From: an uncultured Blautia sp.
GTDB lineage: Bacteria > Bacillota > Clostridia > Lachnospirales > Lachnospiraceae
NCBI GenBank assembly: GCA_934364795.1
Contig: CAKRMK010000014.1
Location: 1-64,000, forward strand
Direction of reading: 5' to 3'
DNA: 64,000 nucleotides
Position 1 is the stretch's first letter; the number at the start of each line of letters is the position of its first letter. The notes under the pieces are model-generated. The model was given only the letters and a program-made list of their open reading frames with translations. It searched no databases and was not told the DNA's origin. Of this stretch, positions 1 through 8,282 are shown piece after piece. A program made the translations under genes and the position numbers.

Positions 1-1080
1 AAAATGAGTAAATCTCTTGGAAACGGTATTGATCCTCTTGAAGTAATTGATAAATACGGCGCAGATGCACTTCGTCTTACTTTAATGACAGGAAATGCAC
101 CTGGAAACGATATGCGTTTCTACTGGGAGCGTGTAGAGTCCAGCCGTAACTTTGCAAACAAGATCTGGAATGCTTCCCGTTTCGTTCTTATGAATCTGGA
201 AGGAAAAACTGTAACAGAGCCGGAAAATGTAGCTTCCCTTTGTGCTGAAGACCGCTGGATCCTTTCCAGACTGAACAATGTAATCAAAGAAGTTACAGAG
301 AACATGGACAAATATGAGCTGGGAATTGCAGTTCAGAAGGTTTATGATTTCCTGTGGGATGAGCTTTGCGACTGGTACATTGAGATTGCAAAGGTACGTC
401 TGTGGAAGGCAGAGGAAGATCCGAAGGCAGCCAATGAGGCGCTGTGGACACTTCGCACTGCACTGACACAGGGCCTGAAGCTTCTTCATCCGTTTATGCC
501 ATTTATCACAGAGGAAATTTACTGTACCCTTCTTCCGGAAGAAGAGTCTATTATGATCTCTGACTGGCCGGTTTACAAAGAAGAGTGGAATTCTCCAGAG
601 GCAGAACTTGCAATTGGAAGCTTCCAGGAAGTGGTAAGAGGCATCCGTAATACAAGAACAAGCATGAATGTTCCACAGAACAGAAAGACTCATCTTATTA
701 TTGTTGGAAAAGATGCGGCTATCTGCGAAATGTATGAGAAGAGCAAAAAATCTTTTGTAAACCTTGCATTTGCAAAGGAAATCTATGTTCAGCAGGATAA
801 GACCGGAATCGGCGAGGATGCTGTTTCTGTTGTTGTTTCCAATGCGGTTGTTTATATGCCTCTTGAGGATCTGGTAGATAAGGAAAAAGAACTTGAGAGA
901 CTGACAAAAGAGCAGGAGAGGCTGACAAAGGAGATCGCACGTTGCGAGGGAATGCTGAATAATCCAAACTTTGTAAACAAAGCTCCGGCTGCAAAGGTTG
1001 ATGCAGAAAAGGAGAAGCTTGCAAAATACAAAGAGATGAAAGAAAAAGTTGGAACACAGCTTGAGCAGCTTAAGAGATAA
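1..1080 (+). CDS. valS: Valine--tRNA ligase, C-terminal part (5' end outside window)
   Basis: The first codons of the window read KMSKS followed by LGNG, the class I aminoacyl-tRNA synthetase signature loop that closes over ATP during amino-acid activation. What follows is the valine-type anticodon-binding domain (NFANKIWNASRF, then the LHPFMPFITEEIY region) and a C-terminal coiled-coil arm rich in Lys and Glu (about the last 65 residues, EKELERLTKEQERL), which is typical of ValRS and contacts the tRNA elbow. The enzyme charges tRNA-Val in the cytoplasm. The reading frame is open from base 1, so about 520 residues of the usual ~880 lie upstream. The next gene starts 14 bp after the stop, so read-through into it is plausible. 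Confidence 0.97.
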   Translation, partial: KMSKSLGNGIDPLEVIDKYGADALRLTLMTGNAPGNDMRFYWERVESSRNFANKIWNASRFVLMNLEGKTVTEPENVASLCAEDRWILSRLNNVIKEVTENMDKYELGIAVQKVYDFLWDELCDWYIEIAKVRLWKAEEDPKAANEALWTLRTALTQGLKLLHPFMPFITEEIYCTLLPEEESIMISDWPVYKEEWNSPEAELAIGSFQEVVRGIRNTRTSMNVPQNRKTHLIIVGKDAAICEMYEKSKKSFVNLAFAKEIYVQQDKTGIGEDAVSVVVSNAVVYMPLEDLVDKEKELERLTKEQERLTKEIARCEGMLNNPNFVNKAPAAKVDAEKEKLAKYKEMKEKVGTQLEQLKR

Positions 1081-1094
1081 AAAGGAGAATTTGC

Positions 1095-3113
1095 ATGAAC
1101 TTCAGCAAATTTTGCAATAAGATTTCCCTGATCCTTCAGGCACTCTGGTGCACAGTCCTTTATTTTATCATAGAGGCGCTGTGCCGCCACTCTGTGGTGG
1201 AAGCCTGGAATTATATGACGGGAAAGCCATTGGTGTTTGCTTATAATACTGCGTTTATTTTTACCACAATGCTGATTGTGTATCTGTTTCACAGAAGGTT
1301 TTTCTGGCGGGTGGTAGTTTCGGTTTTCTGGCTGTTTCTGGGAATTGTAAACTGCATTCTGCTGATGAACCGTGTTACACCTTTTACCGGGCCGGATCTT
1401 CATATGCTGACAGATGGAATTGCCATTATGCAGAAGTATCTTCCGTTCTATGGTGTTGTGGCAGGTTGTATCATTATCGGACTTGTCCTTCTGGGACTTC
1501 TGGTTTTGTTTATAAAAGGACCGAAATATCAGCAGAAAATCAGGTATCGTTATGTGATTCCGCTGATTCTTGTGGGAATCGCAGCTTTTGGGGGAGTGAC
1601 ACAGTTAGCTCTTGAGAAGAGAGTTCTGTCCAATTATTTTGGCAATATTGCATTTGCCTATGAAGATTATGGATACCCATACTGCCTGGCAACTACTATT
1701 TTTAATACCGGTATCAGCCAGCCAAGGGATTATTCCGAAGACGAGATTAAAAGAATTGAAAAAACAGAATCCAACCTTCCGGAAACAAAAGAGGATGGAA
1801 AAAGACCGAATATTCTGTTTCTCCAGCTGGAATCTTTCTTTGATCCAACTCTGGTAAATTACCTGAATATTTCAGAAGATCCCATTCCTAATTTCAGGAA
1901 GCTGATGAAAGAATATTCTTCCGGATATTATAAGGTGCCCTCTGTTGGAGCTGGTACTGCCAATACGGAATTTGAGACGATTACAGGTATGAGCCTTCAT
2001 TATTTTGGCCCTGGTGAATATCCTTATAAGAGTATTCTCAAGGAGACTACCTGTGAGAGTGTGCCTTATGTACTGAAAAATCTTGGATATTCTACGCATG
2101 CAGTACATAACAATGAGGCAAATTTCTACGGCAGAAGATCTGTTTTTCCAAATCTGGGGTTTGATACCTTTACTTCAGAGGAATATATGAAAGACGAAAA
2201 TCTGCAGAATCCTCTTGGATGGGTGAAGGACAGCGTGCTCACGGATGAGATCCTGAAAAGTCTGGATTCCACAGAGGGTCCGGATTATGTGTATACAATT
2301 TCTGTTCAGGGCCATGGTGACTATCCAAGCGAGCCAATTCTGGATAATCCAACCATTACAGTATCTGGTTCTCCTACAGAGGAACAGGACTGTAAGTGGG
2401 AGTATTATGTGAATCAGATCCATGAGATGGATCAGTTTGTGAAAGAGTTAACAGATGCTCTTTCTGAGTATCCGGAGGATGTGATCCTGGTTATGTATGG
2501 CGATCATTTGCCTACAATGGGACTGACTGTGGAAGAACTGGAGAATAAGTATCTGTTCCAGACAGAGTATGTGATCTGGGATAATATGGGACTTACCAAA
2601 AAGGATGAAAATCTGGCTTCTTATCAGATCGCAGCAGAGGTTCTGGACCGGGTTGGCATTCATGAGGGTACGATCATGAAGTATCACCAGGCAAGAAGAA
2701 ATACTAAGAATTATCAGGTGGATCTGGAAACTCTTCAGTATGATGTTCTGTATGGAAAACGCTATGCTTATGATGGGGAAAATCCATTTGAGCGGACAAA
2801 GATGCGAATGGGACTTTATGATGTGAAACTGGATTCTATTCGTCTGGTTTCCGATACGGATTGGACTTATTATATTCAGGGAACAAACTTTACGCCGTCC
2901 AGTCAGGTGAAGTTAAATGGAGAGTGGTATGACACGGCGTATGTAAGCCCCACTATGCTGGTAATTTCAGGAACGGAGCTGTCGGATTTTGACAGGCTCT
3001 CAGTGGTGCAAAGAAGTAACAGTTCCACCAGAAAGGCTCTTAGCAAGAGCTTTGACAGGGCGGTTTATGCGCTGTATGAAAGTAAGTGGAAGGTGGCTGC
3101 TAAGGAGCAGTAA
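1095..3113 (+). CDS. LTA synthase family membrane sulfatase
   Basis: 672 residues: about five hydrophobic segments in the first 190 residues, then an extracellular sulfatase-fold domain. The fold is shown by FLQLESFFDP (metal-ligand Glu), GAGTANTEFE with the presumed catalytic Thr near residue 288, and MYGDHLPTM with the Asp/His metal ligands. Enzymes of this family move glycerol-phosphate or related groups from phosphatidylglycerol onto a cell-surface polymer or lipid at the outer face of the membrane. A short extra beta-rich domain (about residues 560-660) follows the catalytic domain and could bind a substrate or wall polymer. The SD GGAG lies 8 bp before the ATG. The gene sits 14 bp after valS and ends at a clear terminator. 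Whether it makes true lipoteichoic acid cannot be told from sequence. Confidence 0.9.
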   Translation: MNFSKFCNKISLILQALWCTVLYFIIEALCRHSVVEAWNYMTGKPLVFAYNTAFIFTTMLIVYLFHRRFFWRVVVSVFWLFLGIVNCILLMNRVTPFTGPDLHMLTDGIAIMQKYLPFYGVVAGCIIIGLVLLGLLVLFIKGPKYQQKIRYRYVIPLILVGIAAFGGVTQLALEKRVLSNYFGNIAFAYEDYGYPYCLATTIFNTGISQPRDYSEDEIKRIEKTESNLPETKEDGKRPNILFLQLESFFDPTLVNYLNISEDPIPNFRKLMKEYSSGYYKVPSVGAGTANTEFETITGMSLHYFGPGEYPYKSILKETTCESVPYVLKNLGYSTHAVHNNEANFYGRRSVFPNLGFDTFTSEEYMKDENLQNPLGWVKDSVLTDEILKSLDSTEGPDYVYTISVQGHGDYPSEPILDNPTITVSGSPTEEQDCKWEYYVNQIHEMDQFVKELTDALSEYPEDVILVMYGDHLPTMGLTVEELENKYLFQTEYVIWDNMGLTKKDENLASYQIAAEVLDRVGIHEGTIMKYHQARRNTKNYQVDLETLQYDVLYGKRYAYDGENPFERTKMRMGLYDVKLDSIRLVSDTDWTYYIQGTNFTPSSQVKLNGEWYDTAYVSPTMLVISGTELSDFDRLSVVQRSNSSTRKALSKSFDRAVYALYESKWKVAAKEQ

Positions 3114-3128
3114 TATAAAATTAAAAAA

Positions 3129-3176
3129 GGGGGAGGATAAAATGGTTTGCTTCAGACCATATCCTCTCCTTTTTTA
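3129..3176 (+). terminator. Intrinsic terminator after the LTA-synthase gene
   Basis: A long imperfect hairpin (arms GGAGGATA and TATCCTCTCC with a central GGT/ACC helix) is followed by a run of six T. It starts 15 bp after the upstream stop codon. Confidence 0.85.
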
Positions 3177-3280
3177 TTAAAAAATACATGACAACATTTT
3201 TCAAAGTGTATTATCTTGAACAAACGGTGAAACAATCCGTCAACGGCAGGTTTTGTCGGATAAAAAGTTACGATTAGGGG

Positions 3281-3308
3281 TGGACTTCTGGTGTGACTAT
3301 TATATAAT
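3281..3308 (+). promoter_or_regulatory. Sigma-A-type promoter for folC
   Basis: A -35-like TGGACT is followed after 16 bp by a perfect TATAAT, in the gap before folC. This fits folC being transcribed separately from the terminated upstream unit. Confidence 0.5.
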
Positions 3309-3340
3309 GATAGGGTAATTAGTTGTGGAGGCGCATAAAA

Positions 3341-4741
3341 ATGGACAGGTTTATGTGCCAAAATAGTGAGAATATGGATAAAGATGTACGATGTGTACAT
3401 GAAATAAAATACAATAGAGATAAAATGGTGGTTAAGAAAATGAATTACGAAGAAGCAGTTGCTTATATTGAGGAGACTCCGAAGTTTACCACAAAGAACA
3501 GTCTGGAGCATACGAAAGAATGTTTAAGGAGACTGGGGAATCCACAGAAGAAGTTTAAGGTAATACATGTTGCAGGAACCAATGGAAAAGGAAGCACCTG
3601 TGCGTTTCTGACTTCGATTTTAAGAGAGGCCGGTTATTCATGTGGGCTGTTTACTTCGCCGCACCTGGTGAAAATCAATGAGCGTTTTCAGATCAATGAG
3701 GTAAATATTGATGATGATACGTTTCTGAAGGCTTTTATAAAGGTAAAAGCATTGTCTGATGAGCTGGTGGCAGAGGGCAGTTATCATCCTACTTATTTTG
3801 AAATGCTGTTTCTTATGGGAATGGTGATCTTTGCAGAAGCAGGTGTGGATTATGTTACACTGGAAACAGGGCTTGGGGGAAGGCTGGATGCTACCACCGC
3901 AGTAGAAGATCCGGTTGCATGTGTGATCACATCAATAAGTCTGGATCATATGCAGTTCCTTGGAAACACAGTAAAAGAAATTGCAGGAGAGAAGGCCGGA
4001 ATTATCGTTCCTGGTGTGCCTGTAATCTTTGATGGAAATGATCCGGATGCAGCAGAAGTGATCGAAGCCAGGGCAAAGGAGCTTAAAAGCCCTGCATATA
4101 AAGTTGTTCAGGCAGATGCAAGGGTGCTTGGAAATAATAAGGATGGCATTGATTTTTCACTGGAAGATAAGTACTATGGGGATAACAGATTCCATATTCC
4201 GTTTATTGCATGGTATCAGGTAATGAATGCATCTTTGGCACTTACCACTATGGAAGTGCTGAAAGAGCAGATTCCGGTAACGATGGATCAGCTTCAAAAT
4301 GGAATTGCAGATACCAGATGGCAGGGCAGAATGGAGACAATTCTGCCGGGTGTGATCGTAGATGGTGCACACAATGAGGATGGCGTCCGCAGATTTGTGG
4401 AAACAGCAGAGCGTTTTCAGGAGGAATACCCTCTTACTCTTCTTTTTTCAGCAGTAAGTGATAAGGATTATCAGGATATGATTCATACCATCTGCAGCCG
4501 GATCAGGTTCAGAAAGGTTGTGACTACAGAGGTTGGTGGATACCGTGAGGTTCCGTCTGCACAGCTTGCAGAGATTTTCTGTAAAGAAGGCTGTGAGGAT
4601 GTGGGAAATTCTGATGATATCGCACAGGCGTTTCAGATGGCGCGTGCTGCGAAGGGGGAAGATGGAATGCTGTTTTGCGTTGGTTCCCTTTATCTGGTGG
4701 GAGAGATTAAAGCTATTTTGCTGAAGGAAAAAAGCAAATAA
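3341..4741 (+). CDS. folC: Bifunctional folylpolyglutamate synthase / dihydrofolate synthase
   Basis: Mur-ligase-type ATP enzyme that adds glutamate to folates (and often to dihydropteroate) in the cytoplasm. The P-loop GTNGKGST, the Ω-loop region with SPHLVKINERF, the Mg-binding region GLGGRLDATTAV, the DHMQFLGNT motif and the C-terminal IVDGAHNEDG motif are all present. Three starts are in frame. ATG 3341 has the best SD (GGAGG, 9-bp spacer) but would add 33 residues before the family's usual start, MNYEEAVAYIE, whose ATG at 3440 has only a weak SD. ATG 3425 is intermediate. I give 3341 on SD grounds; the protein may really begin at 3440. It is monocistronic between the promoter at 3281 and an inverted repeat at 4772. 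Confidence 0.93.
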   Translation: MDRFMCQNSENMDKDVRCVHEIKYNRDKMVVKKMNYEEAVAYIEETPKFTTKNSLEHTKECLRRLGNPQKKFKVIHVAGTNGKGSTCAFLTSILREAGYSCGLFTSPHLVKINERFQINEVNIDDDTFLKAFIKVKALSDELVAEGSYHPTYFEMLFLMGMVIFAEAGVDYVTLETGLGGRLDATTAVEDPVACVITSISLDHMQFLGNTVKEIAGEKAGIIVPGVPVIFDGNDPDAAEVIEARAKELKSPAYKVVQADARVLGNNKDGIDFSLEDKYYGDNRFHIPFIAWYQVMNASLALTTMEVLKEQIPVTMDQLQNGIADTRWQGRMETILPGVIVDGAHNEDGVRRFVETAERFQEEYPLTLLFSAVSDKDYQDMIHTICSRIRFRKVVTTEVGGYREVPSAQLAEIFCKEGCEDVGNSDDIAQAFQMARAAKGEDGMLFCVGSLYLVGEIKAILLKEKSK

Positions 4742-4771
4742 AAATTCTGGAAAGTAATTGAGAAATATTCA

Positions 4772-4814
4772 TTTATGTAACAGGAAAAGCCATTATAATT
4801 CCTTGTTACATAAA
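4772..4814 (+). terminator. Strong inverted repeat after folC, probable terminator
   Basis: Arms TTTATGTAACAGGAA and TTCCTTGTTACATAAA pair with a single bulged base across a 12-nt loop. A second small hairpin (GCCCTGCTGGGC) follows directly. There is no long T run, so it may instead protect RNA ends or act in both directions. Confidence 0.5.
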
Positions 4815-4877
4815 AAGCCCTGCTGGGCAGCATTCTTTCTTATTTTTACAGATAACGAGAGATTATGGAGGAATTTT

Positions 4878-5030
4878 ATGATAGATTACGAAGAGGAACT
4901 GAAGAAGTTTGAGCCCTGTCTGGATGTAACAGATGCGGAAGGGGCTATTTATGACAGAGAACTGACCGATATATTGGACATTCTTCAGGAGATGCTGCGG
5001 GAGTCCAAAAGTGGCAGAAGAGTGAAGTAG
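4878..5030 (+). CDS. Small acidic hypothetical protein (50 aa)
   Basis: Begins at ATG 4878 behind TATGGAGG with a 5-bp spacer. An in-frame upstream ATG at 4758 has no SD and would run through the folC terminator, so it is rejected. The product (MIDYEEELKKF...) is strongly acidic in its first half and ends in a basic GRRVK tail. It looks helical, has no membrane segment, and matches no family I recognise. It lies 14 bp upstream of the zinc-ribbon/TPR gene and is probably co-transcribed with it. Confidence 0.65.
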   Translation: MIDYEEELKKFEPCLDVTDAEGAIYDRELTDILDILQEMLRESKSGRRVK

Positions 5031-5044
5031 AATAGGAGATACCA

Positions 5045-6481
5045 ATGAACTGTATGAATTGTGGCGCGTTCCTGGCAGATAAGGACCTGGATTACTGTCC
5101 TCATTGCGGGTGTAACGTCCTGATCCAGAAAAAGGTGGAGTATCTCTCCAAACTTTACTATAATCAGGGCTTGGAAAAGGCCAGTATCCGTGACCTTTCA
5201 GGAGCCGTTAATTGTCTGAAACAGAGCCTTACTTTTAATAAGAGAAATATACAGGCGAGAAATCTTCTGGGTCTTGTGTATTTTGAAACAGGAGAAGTGG
5301 TGGCTGCTTTAAGCGAGTGGGTGATCAGCAAGAACCTGCAGCCTACCCGTAACATTGCAAATGAATATATTAACCGTCTTCAGGCCAACTCAAACAAGCT
5401 GGATGCCATAAATGAGACGATCCGAAAATATAACAATGCACTTGCCCTTTGCAGGGAAGGTCATGAGGATATGGCAGCAATCCAGCTTCGCAAGATCCTG
5501 GGGCAGAATACGAAGCTGATCAAGGGTTATCACCTTCTTGCATTGATTTATATGAAGAACCATGACTGGGGAAAAGCAAGGAGAACTCTGAAAAAAGCGG
5601 CAAGAATCGATAAGACTAATACTACAACTTTACGCTTTTTACGGGAAGTGGATGAACGTACCGGTGTAACCACCAGACTGGAAAAGCAGAAAAAAGGGCT
5701 TTTCGGAGGCAATAAAAAAGAGGCAGAAGCGGAAGAAAGCTCCCGGGGAATGGTGGTACAGCCTGCAGTTTACAGAGAGAATTCCAGAATTTCCCTGTTT
5801 GTGACGCTGATGGCAGGAGTGGCAGCTGGAGCAGTGGCGTTCTGGCTTCTGGCAGTACCGGCTATTAAGCAGGGCATCTACAGGGAAGCCAATCAGCAGA
5901 TCGTAAAATACAGTGAATCACTGGCAAGTCAGGGTGCAGAGCTTTCCAAAGCCCAGGGAGAAGCAAAGGAATCCGGAGATGTGGCAGAAGAAATCACCCA
6001 GCAGCTGGATTCTGTTCAGAAAAAGAGTACGAGCTATCAGGCACTTTTAAACGCATATGTTTCTTACACCCAGAGTGAATACGATGCAGCAGCACTGGAA
6101 ATCCAGAAGGTTTATGAGAACCAGCTTGGGGATGATGTGATGGGAATTTATAATACCATTTGTTCTGCAACAGGTGTGACCGGAATCCAGGATGACGGAA
6201 GCTCTTCGGAAGGAGATAGCAGTTCCGGTTCCGGAAGCAGTGAGGGCAGCAGCTCTGGTGGTAGTGATGGAAGCATCGCAGATGGTGGCAGCCAAAATAC
6301 AGACGGAAGTGATGCCGGATACGATAATTCCGGATATGATAATTCCGGATACGATGAATCCGGATATGACAATTCTGGTGACAGCGGATATTACGACAAC
6401 AGTTATGATGAATCCGGAGATTCAGGCTATAGCGATGAAAACGGATATTATGATGAGAATGGAGATTATCAGGAATATTGA
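5045..6481 (+). CDS. Zinc-ribbon / TPR membrane protein with Tyr-Gly-Asp-rich tail
   Basis: 478 residues in four parts. (1) An N-terminal zinc ribbon, with CMNC and CPHC pairs in the first 23 residues. (2) A cytoplasmic helical TPR-like region to about residue 215; the repeats around ARNLLGLVYFETGEVVAAL and GYHLLALIYMKNHDWGKAR are the clearest. (3) One membrane helix near 255-280. (4) An outside coiled-coil region ending in a low-complexity Ser/Gly tail, with tandem GYDNS/GYDES units over the last ~55 residues. The layout suggests a membrane-anchored scaffold with a disordered surface tail; no enzyme motif is visible. It ends at a terminator 65 bp downstream. Confidence 0.85.
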   Translation: MNCMNCGAFLADKDLDYCPHCGCNVLIQKKVEYLSKLYYNQGLEKASIRDLSGAVNCLKQSLTFNKRNIQARNLLGLVYFETGEVVAALSEWVISKNLQPTRNIANEYINRLQANSNKLDAINETIRKYNNALALCREGHEDMAAIQLRKILGQNTKLIKGYHLLALIYMKNHDWGKARRTLKKAARIDKTNTTTLRFLREVDERTGVTTRLEKQKKGLFGGNKKEAEAEESSRGMVVQPAVYRENSRISLFVTLMAGVAAGAVAFWLLAVPAIKQGIYREANQQIVKYSESLASQGAELSKAQGEAKESGDVAEEITQQLDSVQKKSTSYQALLNAYVSYTQSEYDAAALEIQKVYENQLGDDVMGIYNTICSATGVTGIQDDGSSSEGDSSSGSGSSEGSSSGGSDGSIADGGSQNTDGSDAGYDNSGYDNSGYDESGYDNSGDSGYYDNSYDESGDSGYSDENGYYDENGDYQEY

Positions 6482-6545
6482 GTATCATCTGAATTAAAAA
6501 CAGATAAAAAATATCCAAATACAAAAAGAGAAACCTCCAAACAGG

Positions 6546-6573
6546 GGATGTGCATTGTTGCACATCCTTTTTT
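6546..6573 (+). terminator. Intrinsic terminator after the TPR gene
   Basis: Perfect 9-bp stem GGATGTGCA/TGCACATCC with a 4-nt loop, followed by six T. Confidence 0.9.
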
Positions 6574-6697
6574 CGTGCAGTAAGGAACCTTTGTTGTATA
6601 AAAAATTTTGCAGAAAGCCTTTTGGCGGCCTGTCCTAGTTATACTGATTACGAATAATTTATAAAAATCAGGAAAAAATATAAGGGGGATTTTATTT

Positions 6698-7048
6698 ATG
6701 AAGCCTGTTTTTGAAACTACAGGAACCTGTCTGAACATAAAGCTTCCGGCGGAGCTGGATCATCCGTCATCGGATCTGATCAGAAGGGAGTCTGACCGCA
6801 TTATGGGAAAGATTTACATCCGCACTATTTGTTTTGATTTCGGAGAGACCGTTTTTATGGACAGTTCCGGCGTGGGGCTGATCATGGGACGTTACCGGGC
6901 ACTTGGAATGCGTTCTGGCTGCATGAAAGCCTGCCATGTCAGTGCATATATCGAAAAGCTTCTCCGTTTGTCAGGGGTGAGCAGATTTCTGGAGCTGGAA
7001 AAAACAGAAAATGAAGAAGGAGGGGAGTACAATGGAAAACGCAAATGA
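6698..7048 (+). CDS. spoIIAA: Anti-sigma-F factor antagonist SpoIIAA
   Basis: STAS-domain protein of 116 residues. The signature VFMDSSGVGLIMGR holds the serine (S56/S57) that SpoIIAB phosphorylates and SpoIIE dephosphorylates. Unphosphorylated SpoIIAA frees sigma-F from SpoIIAB in the forespore. The start lies behind AAGGGGGA with a suitable spacer. Gene order AA-AB-AC and the 17-bp overlap with the next gene match the classic spoIIA operon, and show that the host makes endospores or descends from one that did. A sigma-H promoter is expected upstream (6580-6690), but I could not pick one out convincingly. Confidence 0.95.
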   Translation: MKPVFETTGTCLNIKLPAELDHPSSDLIRRESDRIMGKIYIRTICFDFGETVFMDSSGVGLIMGRYRALGMRSGCMKACHVSAYIEKLLRLSGVSRFLELEKTENEEGGEYNGKRK

Positions 7049-7457
7049 AATGACCCTTATTTTTGACAGCAGGCCGGAAAATGAAGGACTTGCAAGAGTA
7101 ACAGTGGCGGCATTTTGTACGCAGCTGAATCCAACTATGGAAGAAGTGGCAGACCTGAAGACAGCTGTTTCGGAGGCTGTTACAAATTGTATCATCCATG
7201 GATATAAAGGGGAAGTACATAAGATACGTATGAACTGTATCCGAAAAGAACGGACTATATATGTAGAAATTGAAGATAAGGGAGTGGGAATTTCTGATGT
7301 TGAAAAAGCTATGGAGCCTTTGTATACAACAAGAGCAGATCAGGACCGCTCTGGAATGGGATTTACATTTATGGAGGCTTTTATGGATGAAGTAAAGGTA
7401 ATATCGCAAGTAGGAAAAGGGACATGTGTCCACATGAGTAAAAAAATCGGAAATTAG
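7032..7457 (+). CDS. spoIIAB: Anti-sigma-F factor / serine kinase SpoIIAB
   Basis: GHKL-fold serine kinase of 141 residues that binds and holds sigma-F and phosphorylates SpoIIAA. Visible motifs: N box EAVTNCIIHGY, G1 box DKGVGI and G2 box GMGFTFM. ATG 7032 is chosen because GAAGGAGGGG lies just upstream and the protein then begins MENANEMTL, as family members do. It overlaps spoIIAA by 17 bp, implying coupled translation of the partners. The next gene starts 35 bp downstream. Confidence 0.95.
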   Translation: MENANEMTLIFDSRPENEGLARVTVAAFCTQLNPTMEEVADLKTAVSEAVTNCIIHGYKGEVHKIRMNCIRKERTIYVEIEDKGVGISDVEKAMEPLYTTRADQDRSGMGFTFMEAFMDEVKVISQVGKGTCVHMSKKIGN

Positions 7458-7492
7458 TACAGCGAAACACGCTCTAGCAGCCAGGAGGGGAA

Positions 7493-8206
7493 ATGGATCA
7501 CACTCTTGCTCTTATTGAACGTATTCACCAGGGGGATAAAGATGCAAGAGATACTTTGTTTCAGGAAAATATGGGGCTGATATACAGTGTCGCCAGGCGC
7601 TTTTTAGGCAGAGGAGTTGATATGGAGGATTTGTTCCAGATTGGAAGTATCGGACTTCTAAAGGCTGTGGACAATTTTGATCCCGGCTTTGATGTAAAAT
7701 TTTCTACCTATGCAGTGCCTATGATCATGGGTGAAATCAAGCGGTTTCTTCGAGATGACGGAATGCTGAAGGTAAGCCGTTCCATAAAAGAAAACCAGTA
7801 TAAGATTTACAAAATGCGGGAGAAAATGGAAAAAGTACTGGGGCGTGAGCCAAATATCCGGGAGCTTTCAAAAGCAATGAATATGTCTGTGGAAGAGCTG
7901 GCAATGACTATGGAATCTGTGACAGAGGTGGAATCTATTTACCGTACTGTATATCAGGGAGATGGAAGCGAGATTCAGCTTGTGGACAGGCTTCCGGAAA
8001 ATAAAAATGTACATGAGCAGACACTTGACAAAATATTTCTGGAGGAGCTTCTGGAAAAACTGGATGGGGAGGAGCGGCAGCTGATCGGAATGCGGTATTT
8101 TCAGGATATGACCCAGATGGAAGTCGCTGGAAAAATGGGCATCTCCCAGGTGCAGGTTTCCAGAATGGAGAAAAAAGTGCTGAAAAAATTGAGGGGGATG
8201 CCATAG
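7493..8206 (+). CDS. sigF: RNA polymerase sporulation sigma factor SigF
   Basis: Sigma-70 family, 237 residues, early forespore sigma. Region 2 (DLFQIGSIGLLKAVDNFDP, then FSTYAVPMIMGEI) contacts core polymerase and the -10 element. Region 3 includes LGREPNIRELS. Region 4 has a helix-turn-helix (MTQMEVAGKMGISQVQVSR). Together with the two preceding genes it forms the forespore switch. Its TAG stop codon is the first three bases of a palindromic repeat (8204-8273), so the end of the coding region appears to be set by that element. Confidence 0.96.
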   Translation: MDHTLALIERIHQGDKDARDTLFQENMGLIYSVARRFLGRGVDMEDLFQIGSIGLLKAVDNFDPGFDVKFSTYAVPMIMGEIKRFLRDDGMLKVSRSIKENQYKIYKMREKMEKVLGREPNIRELSKAMNMSVEELAMTMESVTEVESIYRTVYQGDGSEIQLVDRLPENKNVHEQTLDKIFLEELLEKLDGEERQLIGMRYFQDMTQMEVAGKMGISQVQVSRMEKKVLKKLRGMP

Positions 8207-8273
8207 AACATGCAAAAAAATCTTCCATAAATTGCGACGCACATTTTGCAGAAAGATTTTTTTGCATGCTCTG
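8204..8273. repeat. Palindromic repeat family, copy 1 (70 bp)
   Basis: The ends TAGAACATGCAAAAAAATC and its near-perfect complement (GATTTTTTTGCATGCTCT) form a long hairpin around a core containing GCGACGCACATTTTGCAGAAAG. The same core and ends recur near 18308, 47980 and 48361. Here it separates convergent sigF and the AraC-type regulator, so it can act as a two-way terminator. Confidence 0.75.
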
Positions 8274-8282
8274 GCTTCTGCT

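Noticed and set aside
5994..6563. Long antisense frame over the Tyr/Gly/Asp tail of the TPR protein
   Set aside because: Shadow of the low-complexity repeat on the other strand, His/Arg-rich with no SD.
6580..6697. Sigma-H promoter for spoIIA
   Set aside because: Expected from the family, and a GAAT is present near 6653, but no matching -35 could be found at the right spacing.
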